From Candidatus Galligastranaerophilus intestinigallinarum (GTDB lineage: Bacteria > Cyanobacteriota > Vampirovibrionia > Gastranaerophilales > Gastranaerophilaceae), in NCBI GenBank assembly GCA_018715855.1, contig DVKW01000163.1, positions 1 through 5,768 of the forward strand: a DNA stretch of 5,768 nt, in the 5' to 3' direction. The notes under the pieces are model-generated. The model worked only from the letters and a program-made list of their open reading frames with translations, was not told the DNA's origin and did no database searches. Of this stretch, positions 1 to 5,768 are shown one piece after another; the stretch's first letter is position 1, and each line of letters begins with the position of its first letter. Both the position numbers and the translations under genes were made by a program.

Positions 1-2
1 AA

Positions 3-704
3 AAAAGAGCGGAAGAAGTTATTGAACTTATTGAGAAAGCCGAAAACGAACTAAAAAGCAGCAAAAATGAAATTTCAGGAAACATTTTTATAGGCTCCGG
101 CGAAACAAGAGCAATAAAATTAATAACAGATATTATAAAAAACTTAAAAACAAAATACCCAAAAATTAAATTTCATATAGTTTCAGGCGACAGCGAAGAC
201 CTGCAGGAAAAATTAGACAAAGGTTTATTAGATTTTTGCATTTTAATTGAACCGATTGACCTTGATAAATATAATTCCATCAACTTAAAAGAAAAAGACA
301 GATGGGGCTTATTTTTAAGAAAAGATGACATTTTAGCAAAAAAGAAAAATATTAAATTGGATGACCTTTTGAATTTGCCTTTAATTATGTCAAGGCAAGC
401 AATTAAAACAACTTTTGAAAAAAACATTTTTATAGATTGGTTTAAAGGAAATTTTGAAAAATTAAATATAGTGGGCACTTATAATTTAATATACAATGCT
501 TCAATTATGACAGAAGACAAAATTGGCTATGCAATGGGGCTTGACAGGCTTATTAACACAATGGACAATTCTAAAATTTGCTTTAGGCCGCTGTCGCCAA
601 AATTAGAAGTTAATATAAACATTGTTTGGAAGAAAAACCAAATTTTTTCTAAACCCGCAAAAATATTCCTTGAAGAATTAAATAAAAAATTCAACAAGGA
701 ATAA
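3..704 (+). CDS. LysR-type transcriptional regulator, C-terminal part (5' end outside window)
   Basis: The frame is open from the left edge to a TAA at 702-704, giving 233 residues. LysR-type regulators usually have about 290-300, so some 60-70 residues, the winged helix-turn-helix, lie outside the window. The visible part begins in the linker helix (KRAEEVIELIEKAENELK), followed by the E-I-S-G-N-I-F-I-G-S-G-E-T stretch that opens the effector-binding domain. It continues through YPKIKFHIVSGDSEDLQEKL, LDKGLLDFCILIEP, DRWGLFLRKDD and LDDLLNLPLIMSRQ. These segments are typical of the two-lobed periplasmic-binding-protein-like fold of this family. Such proteins are cytoplasmic, usually tetrameric, and activate or repress genes in response to a small molecule, often next to their own gene. 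The effector cannot be read from the sequence. Targets may lie to the left, because the right-hand neighbour is convergent. Confidence 0.9.
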   Translation, partial: KRAEEVIELIEKAENELKSSKNEISGNIFIGSGETRAIKLITDIIKNLKTKYPKIKFHIVSGDSEDLQEKLDKGLLDFCILIEPIDLDKYNSINLKEKDRWGLFLRKDDILAKKKNIKLDDLLNLPLIMSRQAIKTTFEKNIFIDWFKGNFEKLNIVGTYNLIYNASIMTEDKIGYAMGLDRLINTMDNSKICFRPLSPKLEVNINIVWKKNQIFSKPAKIFLEELNKKFNKE

Positions 705-706
705 AA

Positions 707-3316
707 TTATTTTTTCGCTTTTTCACTTAAAGGTTTTTTACCCGTAAGTTTCATAAATGTTCTGTAATAATCGCCTTTTAAGCTGTCATCATTTAAGCGT
801 TTATCTTCATATTCAATTAATTCTTCTCTTGTCATCTTGGATGTCGGTGTGCAAATTGAAGCCCTTACGGCAGTTTCATTCGTAAATTCCGTTGCCATTG
901 CAACTGCTGTTGCACCTGTTACAGAGCTTAAGTATATGTTTTCGAATGTTGTGTTGAATAAATCCATAAACATTGAATTCAAGAAGAAGTTAGCAATCTT
1001 ATGGCCTATTCTTTCCTTCATTGTTGAATTTGCTCTTTCAACATCTTTACCTTTAGATTCGATTAAAACTTCGTTTCTGTAATCGTTAACAAAGAAGTAA
1101 CCTGAAATTACGGTAATTAAAAATCTTGAAATCATTGCAATTGAAGTGTTTTTGTTTTTGGAATTTGCTTCGGAGAAGTGTCTTGTAAAGGCATCTTCCA
1201 ATTCTTTTCTAAATGAATACATATCTTCTTTTGCAAGTGCATCTTTATATCTGTGCGAATGTTTTTCCATAAATTCGGCTGCGGTTTTCGATTTAATAAC
1301 TTCTTTGGGCGCTTCTTCAACAGGGGCTGCGCCTAATAATCTTCTAACCAAATTGTTTGCATTGCCCATAATTTTTGTAACGGCATTTATTGGGTATGTA
1401 ACCACGTTAAATACCGTCTTTTTGGCTCTTGAATCAACATAGCCTAAATCATAATAAAAACCTGTGGGGTTTAATTCTTTCTTTGGAATATATTTTTGAA
1501 CCAAAGGTGTTTGGCCGCTTAATTTGCCGTGTTTTGTAAATGTGGAAAGAGTTCTTTGAAGAACATTATGCTGCTCCATAAAGTTATTCTTTTCCAGGTA
1601 ATTTAAAAAGCCGTCAACATCATCTGCGGGCAATATTAAACGTCTTGTTGTGCATTTTGTTCTGAAATCATCATAGCTTGAACTTATTGAATTGATTATA
1701 TCGTTAATTTTGCCGACATTTTTTGTTCTTAAATAGCCGATAAATAAAGAAGCACCAAACACGGCAGCCACACCCTTTAATATTTTGGATGCAACGCTTG
1801 ATTTTTTCTTTTTGTCTTTATTTTCTGCAGGTTCATTTTGAATATTTTTATCGTTTGCTTTAAATGAAGTTAAACCGTTAAATGAAGGGTAATTTACTTT
1901 GTCCGTAAACACCTTAAATACTTCCATATTGTTTGTTGAAGCTTCTTGTTCGGTTTGCGGTTCATTTTGAAGAATTTCTTTATCATCTTGTTTTTCATCT
2001 TGAACAGGTTCCTTGCCTTCTTTTTCAAGACGTTTCTTTTCTTGTTTGTCTGCAACTTTTGCTGCTTCTTCGGGGCTTAGAGGGGTTAGCGGAATGCCGC
2101 CCATTTTTCTTGATAAAACTTCAGATGCCAATGTAACACCGCCCAATGAAAGAACTGCAGCCATAACGCTGTTGTTAACAGACCTTTGAAGTGCGCCCAA
2201 TACAACATATGTGATACCTGCCGTTAAGCCTTGGCGCCTCATATCTTGCATAAAACGTTTTTTGCCCGATTTATTGGCTTTATTCGGGTCATTATTTTGA
2301 AGCATTGAAATGTTATAAAAATCGGTTGCGGCAAATGTTGCACTTACAAAACCTGTTCCTAACCTGTTCCAAGCACGTTCTGTTTTTGTATTATATTTGC
2401 CCACTTTTTTGGATGCTTGCCCGATTGATTTTTCTGCAAGTTTTTTAATATTTGATTGAATTAAATCGAGTGCTTCATCTTTTTGTTTTACGGGGTTTGG
2501 TTTAACCCTGAATTTGCCAATGTCTTTAACACCTTTTGTGGCTTCTTCAAAAACACCCGATAATTTGTAGAAAGCATCTCTTGCTTTATTTTCGGAAATT
2601 CTTCTGTCAAGAACTTCGTTTATAAAGCTTGTTCTTTTCCTTGCGGAAGAAATAATGTCGCTTGAACCGAATTTGGCATCAAACTTTCTGTATAAATTTC
2701 TGATTGAAACTCCCCAATCAAGAATTTGGCCAACCGTAAATTCTTTAATACCCAAACATAAGTTCTTTAAAAACGGGTCTTTGTGAAATGTGATAGAATC
2801 TGTTTCTTCGCTTGCCCTGTAAACAAATTTATCCTTTTTGCCTCGAACCGTTTTTAGGGTTAAGTGAATAAAATTTGTAAATTTATTAATTCTCGGGCTG
2901 CTTATTGTGTTGTTATAATTGTCTATATCAAGAAAACAATCCTCAAATGTTTCCCCGAAATTTGCACGCAAATATTCAAGGGTCTTTGTTCTGTTGTCGT
3001 AAGTTACATCTATCCCTTCCGTGAAATTTTCTTTGAAGAATTTTACTGCCTTATCTTTTGCCCCTATAAAAAAGCCCTTTAAGCCGTATTGAACGGATTC
3101 GCCAAAAGTCATTTGGGCTTTTTCCATAAATTTATCTCTATATTTTGAATTTGCAAGCTTTAGCGCATCTTTAGAAATGTCAACAAATTCATCTCTCAGC
3201 CCCATAAAGGCAACAGATGAATTATTCTGAGCAACACCATTGCTTCTTCCCTTTAAATTTTGGGAATTATCATAAGTTTTAGCAAATATATTAATGTTTT
3301 CGGAATTTAGTTGCAT
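707..3316 (-). CDS. Large membrane-associated protein of unknown function with two related halves
   Basis: An 869-residue protein I do not recognise as a characterised family. The ATG at 3314-3316 is the first possible start, since an in-frame TAA lies at 3323-3325; the upstream GAAG is a weak, distant ribosome site. There is no signal peptide. Residues 1-35 are polar and rich in N, S and Q, and end in an A-F-M-G-L motif (36-40). Residues 41-315 look mostly helical, charged and soluble. Hydrophobic stretches lie at about 321-338, 364-402, 509-529, 727-743 and 775-815, so membrane association is likely but topology is unclear. Residues 413-508 form a K/E/Q/D-rich linker containing a second F-x-G-L motif (479-482). 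No catalytic motif was seen. Anchor residues around 323-414 recur at similar spacing around 732-826, suggesting duplication. Convergent with the LysR gene, divergent from the kinase operon. That it is a real gene is nearly certain; its function is unknown. Confidence 0.9.
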   Translation of the reverse strand: MQLNSENINIFAKTYDNSQNLKGRSNGVAQNNSSVAFMGLRDEFVDISKDALKLANSKYRDKFMEKAQMTFGESVQYGLKGFFIGAKDKAVKFFKENFTEGIDVTYDNRTKTLEYLRANFGETFEDCFLDIDNYNNTISSPRINKFTNFIHLTLKTVRGKKDKFVYRASEETDSITFHKDPFLKNLCLGIKEFTVGQILDWGVSIRNLYRKFDAKFGSSDIISSARKRTSFINEVLDRRISENKARDAFYKLSGVFEEATKGVKDIGKFRVKPNPVKQKDEALDLIQSNIKKLAEKSIGQASKKVGKYNTKTERAWNRLGTGFVSATFAATDFYNISMLQNNDPNKANKSGKKRFMQDMRRQGLTAGITYVVLGALQRSVNNSVMAAVLSLGGVTLASEVLSRKMGGIPLTPLSPEEAAKVADKQEKKRLEKEGKEPVQDEKQDDKEILQNEPQTEQEASTNNMEVFKVFTDKVNYPSFNGLTSFKANDKNIQNEPAENKDKKKKSSVASKILKGVAAVFGASLFIGYLRTKNVGKINDIINSISSSYDDFRTKCTTRRLILPADDVDGFLNYLEKNNFMEQHNVLQRTLSTFTKHGKLSGQTPLVQKYIPKKELNPTGFYYDLGYVDSRAKKTVFNVVTYPINAVTKIMGNANNLVRRLLGAAPVEEAPKEVIKSKTAAEFMEKHSHRYKDALAKEDMYSFRKELEDAFTRHFSEANSKNKNTSIAMISRFLITVISGYFFVNDYRNEVLIESKGKDVERANSTMKERIGHKIANFFLNSMFMDLFNTTFENIYLSSVTGATAVAMATEFTNETAVRASICTPTSKMTREELIEYEDKRLNDDSLKGDYYRTFMKLTGKKPLSEKAKK
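809..1138 (-). repeat. Protein-level repeat copy B within the 869-residue protein
   Basis: Encodes residues 727-836. Anchors are F732, N744, G771 and T823-P-T-S followed by R-E-E. Distances between successive anchors are 12, 27 and 52 residues, against 12, 28 and 48 in copy A. Both copies have a hydrophobic helix, a charged linker with a basic residue next to a glycine (R-Q-G or R-I-G), a long hydrophobic or amphipathic region ending in glutamate-containing helix, then the T-P-x-S turn. Uncertain without a profile comparison. Confidence 0.4.
2054..2371 (-). repeat. Protein-level repeat copy A within the 869-residue protein
   Basis: Encodes residues 316-421. Anchors are F323, N335, G363 and the T411-P-L-S-P-E-E end. 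The hydrophobic segment 364-402 carries an arginine (R378) and two asparagines, so it may be a hairpin rather than a single membrane span. Its proposed partner is encoded at 809-1138. The two are diverged: the resemblance lies in spacing and residue class, with no obvious DNA-level identity. Found by eye, so uncertain. Confidence 0.4.
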
Positions 3317-3341
3317 TAATAATTAATTCTTCACAATTTCA

Positions 3342-3380
3342 CATGGCATATAAAACGCGTTAATATTTAAAATTGCCATG
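3342..3380. promoter_or_regulatory. Inverted repeat, candidate operator in the divergent intergenic region
   Basis: CATGGCA at 3342-3348 and TGCCATG at 3374-3380 are perfect 7-bp inverted arms separated by 25 bp. Their centres are 32 bp apart, about three helical turns, so two protein subunits could bind the same DNA face. The arms overlap the presumed leader or promoter of the leftward gene. An 8-bp palindrome, AACGCGTT, lies between them at 3354-3361. The binding protein is unknown; the neighbouring NarL-type regulator is one candidate. A chance repeat is possible. Confidence 0.35.
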
Positions 3381-3408
3381 ATTACACAAAAAGTTATATT
3401 TTTGTAAA
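3379..3408 (-). promoter_or_regulatory. Candidate promoter for the leftward 869-residue gene
   Basis: Read on the minus strand, TTTACA (3403-3408) and TAATCA (3379-3384) are separated by 18 bp and resemble sigma-70 -35 and -10 boxes. Transcription would start near 3372, leaving a leader of about 55 bases. In such AT-rich DNA similar boxes arise by chance, so this is tentative. Its -10 box overlaps the right arm of the inverted repeat by two bases. Confidence 0.25.
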
Positions 3409-3412
3409 AAAT

Positions 3413-3440
3413 TTGTTAAAGAAAAAAAATAATTTATTAT
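3413..3440 (+). promoter_or_regulatory. Candidate promoter for the kinase operon
   Basis: TTGTTA (3413-3418) and TATTAT (3435-3440) are separated by 16 bp and match sigma-70 boxes reasonably. Initiation about seven bases past the -10 would fall at or next to the kinase ATG at 3447, implying a leaderless or nearly leaderless message. This agrees with the lack of any Shine-Dalgarno sequence before that ATG. AT-rich background lowers confidence. Confidence 0.35.
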
Positions 3441-3446
3441 ATAAGT

Positions 3447-4958
3447 ATGGATATTTTTGCCAAAATACTGGTTTTAGATGACGAGGTTATGGTAACCAAA
3501 ACCTTAAAAACCCTTCTAAAGTTGGAAGGGTATTCAAACGTATTCACTTTTAACAGGCCGATTGATGCCGTTAATTGGCTAAAAGAAAACAATTGTTCCG
3601 TTATTATTTCAGATTTCATTATGCCCGATATGAACGGCATTGAATTTTTAATAAAAGCAAAAGAACTCCACCCCGATACAACCCAAATTTTATTAACAGG
3701 CTATGCCGATAAAGAAAATGCAATAAAAGCAATTAATGAAGTCGGCATTTTTAAATATATTGAAAAACCATGGAATAATGACGACATTATTTTAAACATT
3801 AAAAACGGCATTGAAAGAACAAATTTAAAAGTTCAATTAAAAAATAAAATTGAAGAACTTGAAATTTTAAACAGAAACCTTGAAAATATTGTTGAAAAAA
3901 GAACAAATGAACTTAAAACAACAAACAACAAACTTGAAACAATTATAACAAATTTATCCGAAGGGCTTGTTGTTCTTGATTCAAACAACAAAATTGAACA
4001 ATATAACCCCGCTTCAATTGAAATTTTAAAAATTAAAGAAGATTTAAAAGGTAAAAATTTCTTTGAACTTTTAATAAACGAACAAAACCAAAAAACAACT
4101 CTAAATGTTGGCGAAACCTTATATTTAAGAAACTTTAACATTGTTGATTATGATAAAAATTTAACCGTTCCGATTGAACTTTCTTTATCAAAAACAAAGT
4201 TGAACGATGAAATTAAAACAATTGTTTTAATAAGAGATGTTACAAAAGAAAAAGAAAACGAACGCTTAAAAGACGATTTCATTGCAACTTTAACGCATGA
4301 TTTAAGAACGCCTGTTTTAGCTTCAATAAATGCTCTTGAATTTGCACTAAATGGCACCTTGGGCGAATTAACGGGCGAACTTAGAAACCTTTTTACAACA
4401 ATGAAAAGAAGCATGGAAGATATGCTTGGGCTTGTAAATGTTTTGTTGGAAGTATATAGATATGAATCTAACAAAATGCACCTTGTAAAAACGGATTTTG
4501 ACCTTGATGAACTTATTTTAAACTGCATTCAAGAATTAAAACCGTTATCTGATAAAACAAACCTTAATATTGAATTTGAACAAAAAGGTTTAATAATAAA
4601 AGCCGACAGAAGCGAAATTAAAAGGGTTTTATTCAACATTTTAGGTAATGCAATTAAGCATAGTTTTGAAGGCGGCAAAATAATCATTAAAACAGAAGAT
4701 ATTGAAGGAAACTTAAAAGTTTCAATTCAAGATTTCGGCGAAGGCTTATCTAAAGAAGATTTAGACGGTTTATTTAAAAAATTCCAAAGGGGAAATTCCA
4801 AAAAACGCTTGCCATCAACAGGCCTTGGGCTTTACCTTTCAAGACAAATAATAGAAGCCCACAACGGTGAAATTAAGGCAGATGGCGAAATAAACAAAGG
4901 TGCAACCTTTACATTCACTTTAAATAAAGCTGTTAAAAGCGCAAAGGTGGTTTCATAA
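3447..4958 (+). CDS. Soluble hybrid sensor histidine kinase (REC-PAS-HisKA-HATPase)
   Basis: A 503-residue kinase with no membrane segment, so it acts in the cytoplasm. The N-terminal receiver (about 5-120) has D11/D12, phosphoacceptor D56 in SDFIMPDMNG, T84 and K107 in EKPWN, so it looks active. A probable coiled coil (about 121-165) leads into a PAS domain (about 165-268, starting ITNLSEGLVVLDSNNKIEQYNPAS). The dimerisation domain carries the phosphorylated histidine H284 in FIATLTHDLRTP. The ATPase domain shows the N box (N401), G1 box DFGEG (429-433), F box LFKKF and G2 box TGLGLYLS (458-465). ATG 3447 is the only standard start: an in-frame TAA lies at 3417-3419 and the receiver begins at once. 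No ribosome site precedes it. The partner is almost certainly the abutting response regulator. The signal sensed is unknown; PAS ligand and receiver phosphorylation are both possible inputs. Confidence 0.95.
   Translation: MDIFAKILVLDDEVMVTKTLKTLLKLEGYSNVFTFNRPIDAVNWLKENNCSVIISDFIMPDMNGIEFLIKAKELHPDTTQILLTGYADKENAIKAINEVGIFKYIEKPWNNDDIILNIKNGIERTNLKVQLKNKIEELEILNRNLENIVEKRTNELKTTNNKLETIITNLSEGLVVLDSNNKIEQYNPASIEILKIKEDLKGKNFFELLINEQNQKTTLNVGETLYLRNFNIVDYDKNLTVPIELSLSKTKLNDEIKTIVLIRDVTKEKENERLKDDFIATLTHDLRTPVLASINALEFALNGTLGELTGELRNLFTTMKRSMEDMLGLVNVLLEVYRYESNKMHLVKTDFDLDELILNCIQELKPLSDKTNLNIEFEQKGLIIKADRSEIKRVLFNILGNAIKHSFEGGKIIIKTEDIEGNLKVSIQDFGEGLSKEDLDGLFKKFQRGNSKKRLPSTGLGLYLSRQIIEAHNGEIKADGEINKGATFTFTLNKAVKSAKVVS
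4943..4950 (+). promoter_or_regulatory. Ribosome binding site of the response regulator, inside the kinase gene
   Basis: AAAGGTGG lies within the last codons of the kinase gene, 8 bases before the ATG at 4959. With the TAAATG junction it suggests translational coupling of kinase and regulator. It also contrasts with the kinase start, which has no such site. Confidence 0.65.
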
Positions 4959-5627
4959 ATGTCAAATGCTGCTAAAAACATAAAAGTTCTTCTTGTGGAA
5001 GACCATATAATGGCAAGAATGGGAACTGCAATATTTATTCAAAATACGGAAGGTTTAGAACTTATCGGGCAAGCAGAAGACGGCCTTCAAGCGGTTACTA
5101 TGGCATCTGAATTAAACCCCGATGTTATTTTAATGGATATTGGTTTACCTAAAATTGATGGTATAGAAGCTTCTAAAAGAATTAAAGAAAAAGGAATTAA
5201 TTCTTCAATCTTAATGTTAACCTCTCGTGATAATGAAGAAGATGTTTATGCAGCCCTTCAGGCAGGGGCTGACGGGTACATTATGAAAGGGTGCAATTTA
5301 GATTCCCTTTTATCTGCAATAAAATCCGTAAGCCAAAAAGCCGCATGGCTTGACCCTATGATTGCAAGGCTTGTATTATCGGGGCTTCAAAAACAAACGG
5401 TAACAAAAAAAGAAAAAGAAGAAAATATTAATAAATATGGGCTTACAAAAAAAGAATTGGAAGTTTTATCTTTAATTTCAGAAGGATATTCAAATAAAGA
5501 AATTTCAGATAAATTAGTTGTTACAATTTCAACCACAAAAGCCCACGTGCATAACATTTTACAAAAACTTTACGTATCAGACAGAACAAAAGCAACCGTT
5601 AAAGCAAGAAACGAAGGGCTTGTTTAA
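4959..5627 (+). CDS. NarL/FixJ-type response regulator with LuxR helix-turn-helix
   Basis: A 222-residue two-domain regulator of the family's normal length. The receiver (about 7-125) has E14/D15, phosphoacceptor D60 in VILMDIGLPKIDG, T88 in MLTSRD and K110 in YIMKG. The C-terminal LuxR-type domain (about 159-222) reads GLTKKELEVLSLISEGYSNK, then the recognition-helix region TISTTKAHVHNILQKL. Phosphorylation at D60, presumably by the upstream kinase, should promote dimerisation and DNA binding. The start follows directly on the kinase TAA and has a good ribosome site. The A-W-L-D-P-M-I-A-R linker (129-137) and S-D-R-T-K-A-T-V-K-A tail resemble, from memory, NarL-type regulators of cyanobacteria. 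Target genes are unknown; the divergent intergenic region just upstream of the operon is an obvious candidate. Family assignment is firm; the kinase pairing is inferred from operon structure. Confidence 0.95.
   Translation: MSNAAKNIKVLLVEDHIMARMGTAIFIQNTEGLELIGQAEDGLQAVTMASELNPDVILMDIGLPKIDGIEASKRIKEKGINSSILMLTSRDNEEDVYAALQAGADGYIMKGCNLDSLLSAIKSVSQKAAWLDPMIARLVLSGLQKQTVTKKEKEENINKYGLTKKELEVLSLISEGYSNKEISDKLVVTISTTKAHVHNILQKLYVSDRTKATVKARNEGLV
5613..5618 (+). promoter_or_regulatory. Ribosome binding site of the exported-protein gene
   Basis: GAAGGG lies in the last codons of the response regulator gene, 8 bases before the ATG at 5627. It supports that start and, with the 1-base TAATG overlap, translational coupling. 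Confidence 0.55.
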
Positions 5628-5768
5628 TGAAATTTAAAAAAGTTTTTCCTTTTGTTTTTGCATTTTTTATCGTTTTTCAAACAAGTGCGCTTGCTTTTTC
5701 AAACCCTTTTCAAAAAAAACAAGATATCAAAAAAGAAACAAAACAGCCCATGGTGCACACGGTTGAAG
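5627..5768 (+). CDS. Exported protein, N-terminal fragment (3' end outside window)
   Basis: Forty-seven residues are visible before the right edge. They begin with a textbook Sec signal peptide: a basic n-region (MKFKK), a phenylalanine-rich hydrophobic core (about 6-17) and a c-region ending S-A-L-A, so signal peptidase I should cut after A23. No cysteine follows, so this is not a lipoprotein. The mature part begins FSNPFQKKQDIKKETKQP and is lysine-rich; no domain can be recognised yet. The ATG overlaps the last base of the response regulator TAA, and a ribosome site sits at the right distance, so the start is well supported. Being third in the operon, it could be a cell-surface or periplasmic output of the two-component system, or an unrelated passenger. 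Function cannot be called from this fragment. Confidence 0.75.
   Translation, partial: MKFKKVFPFVFAFFIVFQTSALAFSNPFQKKQDIKKETKQPMVHTVE

Noticed and set aside
173..478. Minus-strand open frame opposite the LysR gene.
   Set aside because: Overlaps a well-supported effector-binding domain on the plus strand and shows no family features.
357..704. A separate 115-residue protein starting at ATG 357.
   Set aside because: The same frame is open to the left edge and encodes the upstream part of the LysR effector domain continuously, so ATG 357 is an internal methionine.
727..749. Imperfect hairpin CTTA..GGT..ACC..TAAG near the end of the leftward gene as a possible terminator.
   Set aside because: It lies inside coding sequence of the 869-residue protein, has a short interrupted stem, and is not followed by a convincing T-run on either strand at the right distance.
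837..1082. Open frames on the plus strand at 837-1082, 1146-1442, 1933-2136 and 2864-3082.
   Set aside because: All are antisense to the 869-residue gene, have no recognisable domains and no clear ribosome sites, and consist of residues expected from the reverse complement of its codons.
3334..3384. Fragments resembling the E. coli lacZ start region (CAATTTCACA and CCATGATTAC), raising the question of vector sequence.
   Set aside because: The order is similar but the spacing and intervening bases differ completely, and the flanking sequence is continuous AT-rich native DNA. Two 10-base matches are most simply chance.
3833..4528. Minus-strand open frames opposite the kinase gene (3833-4141, 4148-4528) and at 3437-3640.
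   Set aside because: Antisense shadows of a clearly conserved kinase; serine- and phenylalanine-rich products are what the A-rich kinase codons give in reverse.

Overview
The window is AT-rich DNA (roughly one-third G+C by eye) with dense bacterial gene packing: three complete genes and two cut by the window edges. The standard code fits throughout. The DNA-binding response regulator has features I associate with cyanobacterial NarL-type regulators, such as the A-W-[IL]-D-P-x-I-A-R segment after the receiver and the D-R-T-x-A-x-V-x-A tail. The kinase C-terminus (TGLGLYLSRQIIEAHNG) is also cyanobacteria-like. Together with the low G+C and a large orphan protein carrying an F-x-G motif near its N-terminus, this suggests a non-photosynthetic cyanobacterial relative, such as the gut Vampirovibrionia/Melainabacteria (Gastranaerophilales). 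That assignment is inference from recalled family features, not a search result.

Layout. 3-704 (+): C-terminal four-fifths of a LysR-type transcriptional regulator, with its DNA-binding end off the left edge. 707-3316 (-): an 869-residue membrane-associated protein of unknown function, converging on the LysR gene with only 2 bp between the stop codons. 3317-3446: a 130-bp divergent intergenic region with candidate promoters and an inverted repeat, CATGGCA-N25-TGCCATG. 3447-4958 (+): a soluble hybrid histidine kinase (receiver-coiled coil-PAS-HisKA-HATPase). 4959-5627 (+): a NarL/LuxR-type response regulator starting directly after the kinase stop. 5627 to the right edge (+): the start of an exported protein with a clear signal peptide, overlapping the regulator stop by 1 base. 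There is no gene-free stretch above 300 bases, and no RNA gene, CRISPR array or insertion sequence was seen.

How it works together. The kinase, regulator and exported protein form a tightly packed operon, probably translationally coupled. The kinase has no membrane segment, so it should sense a cytoplasmic cue through its PAS domain and/or phosphorylation of its own N-terminal receiver, then phosphorylate the NarL-type regulator at D60. The exported protein may be an output or accessory of this circuit. The divergent 869-residue protein shares the intergenic control region and is the least understood element. It seems to consist of two related halves, each with a hydrophobic segment, a conserved spacing of anchor residues and a T-P-x-S ending, which points to an internal duplication or an old gene fusion.
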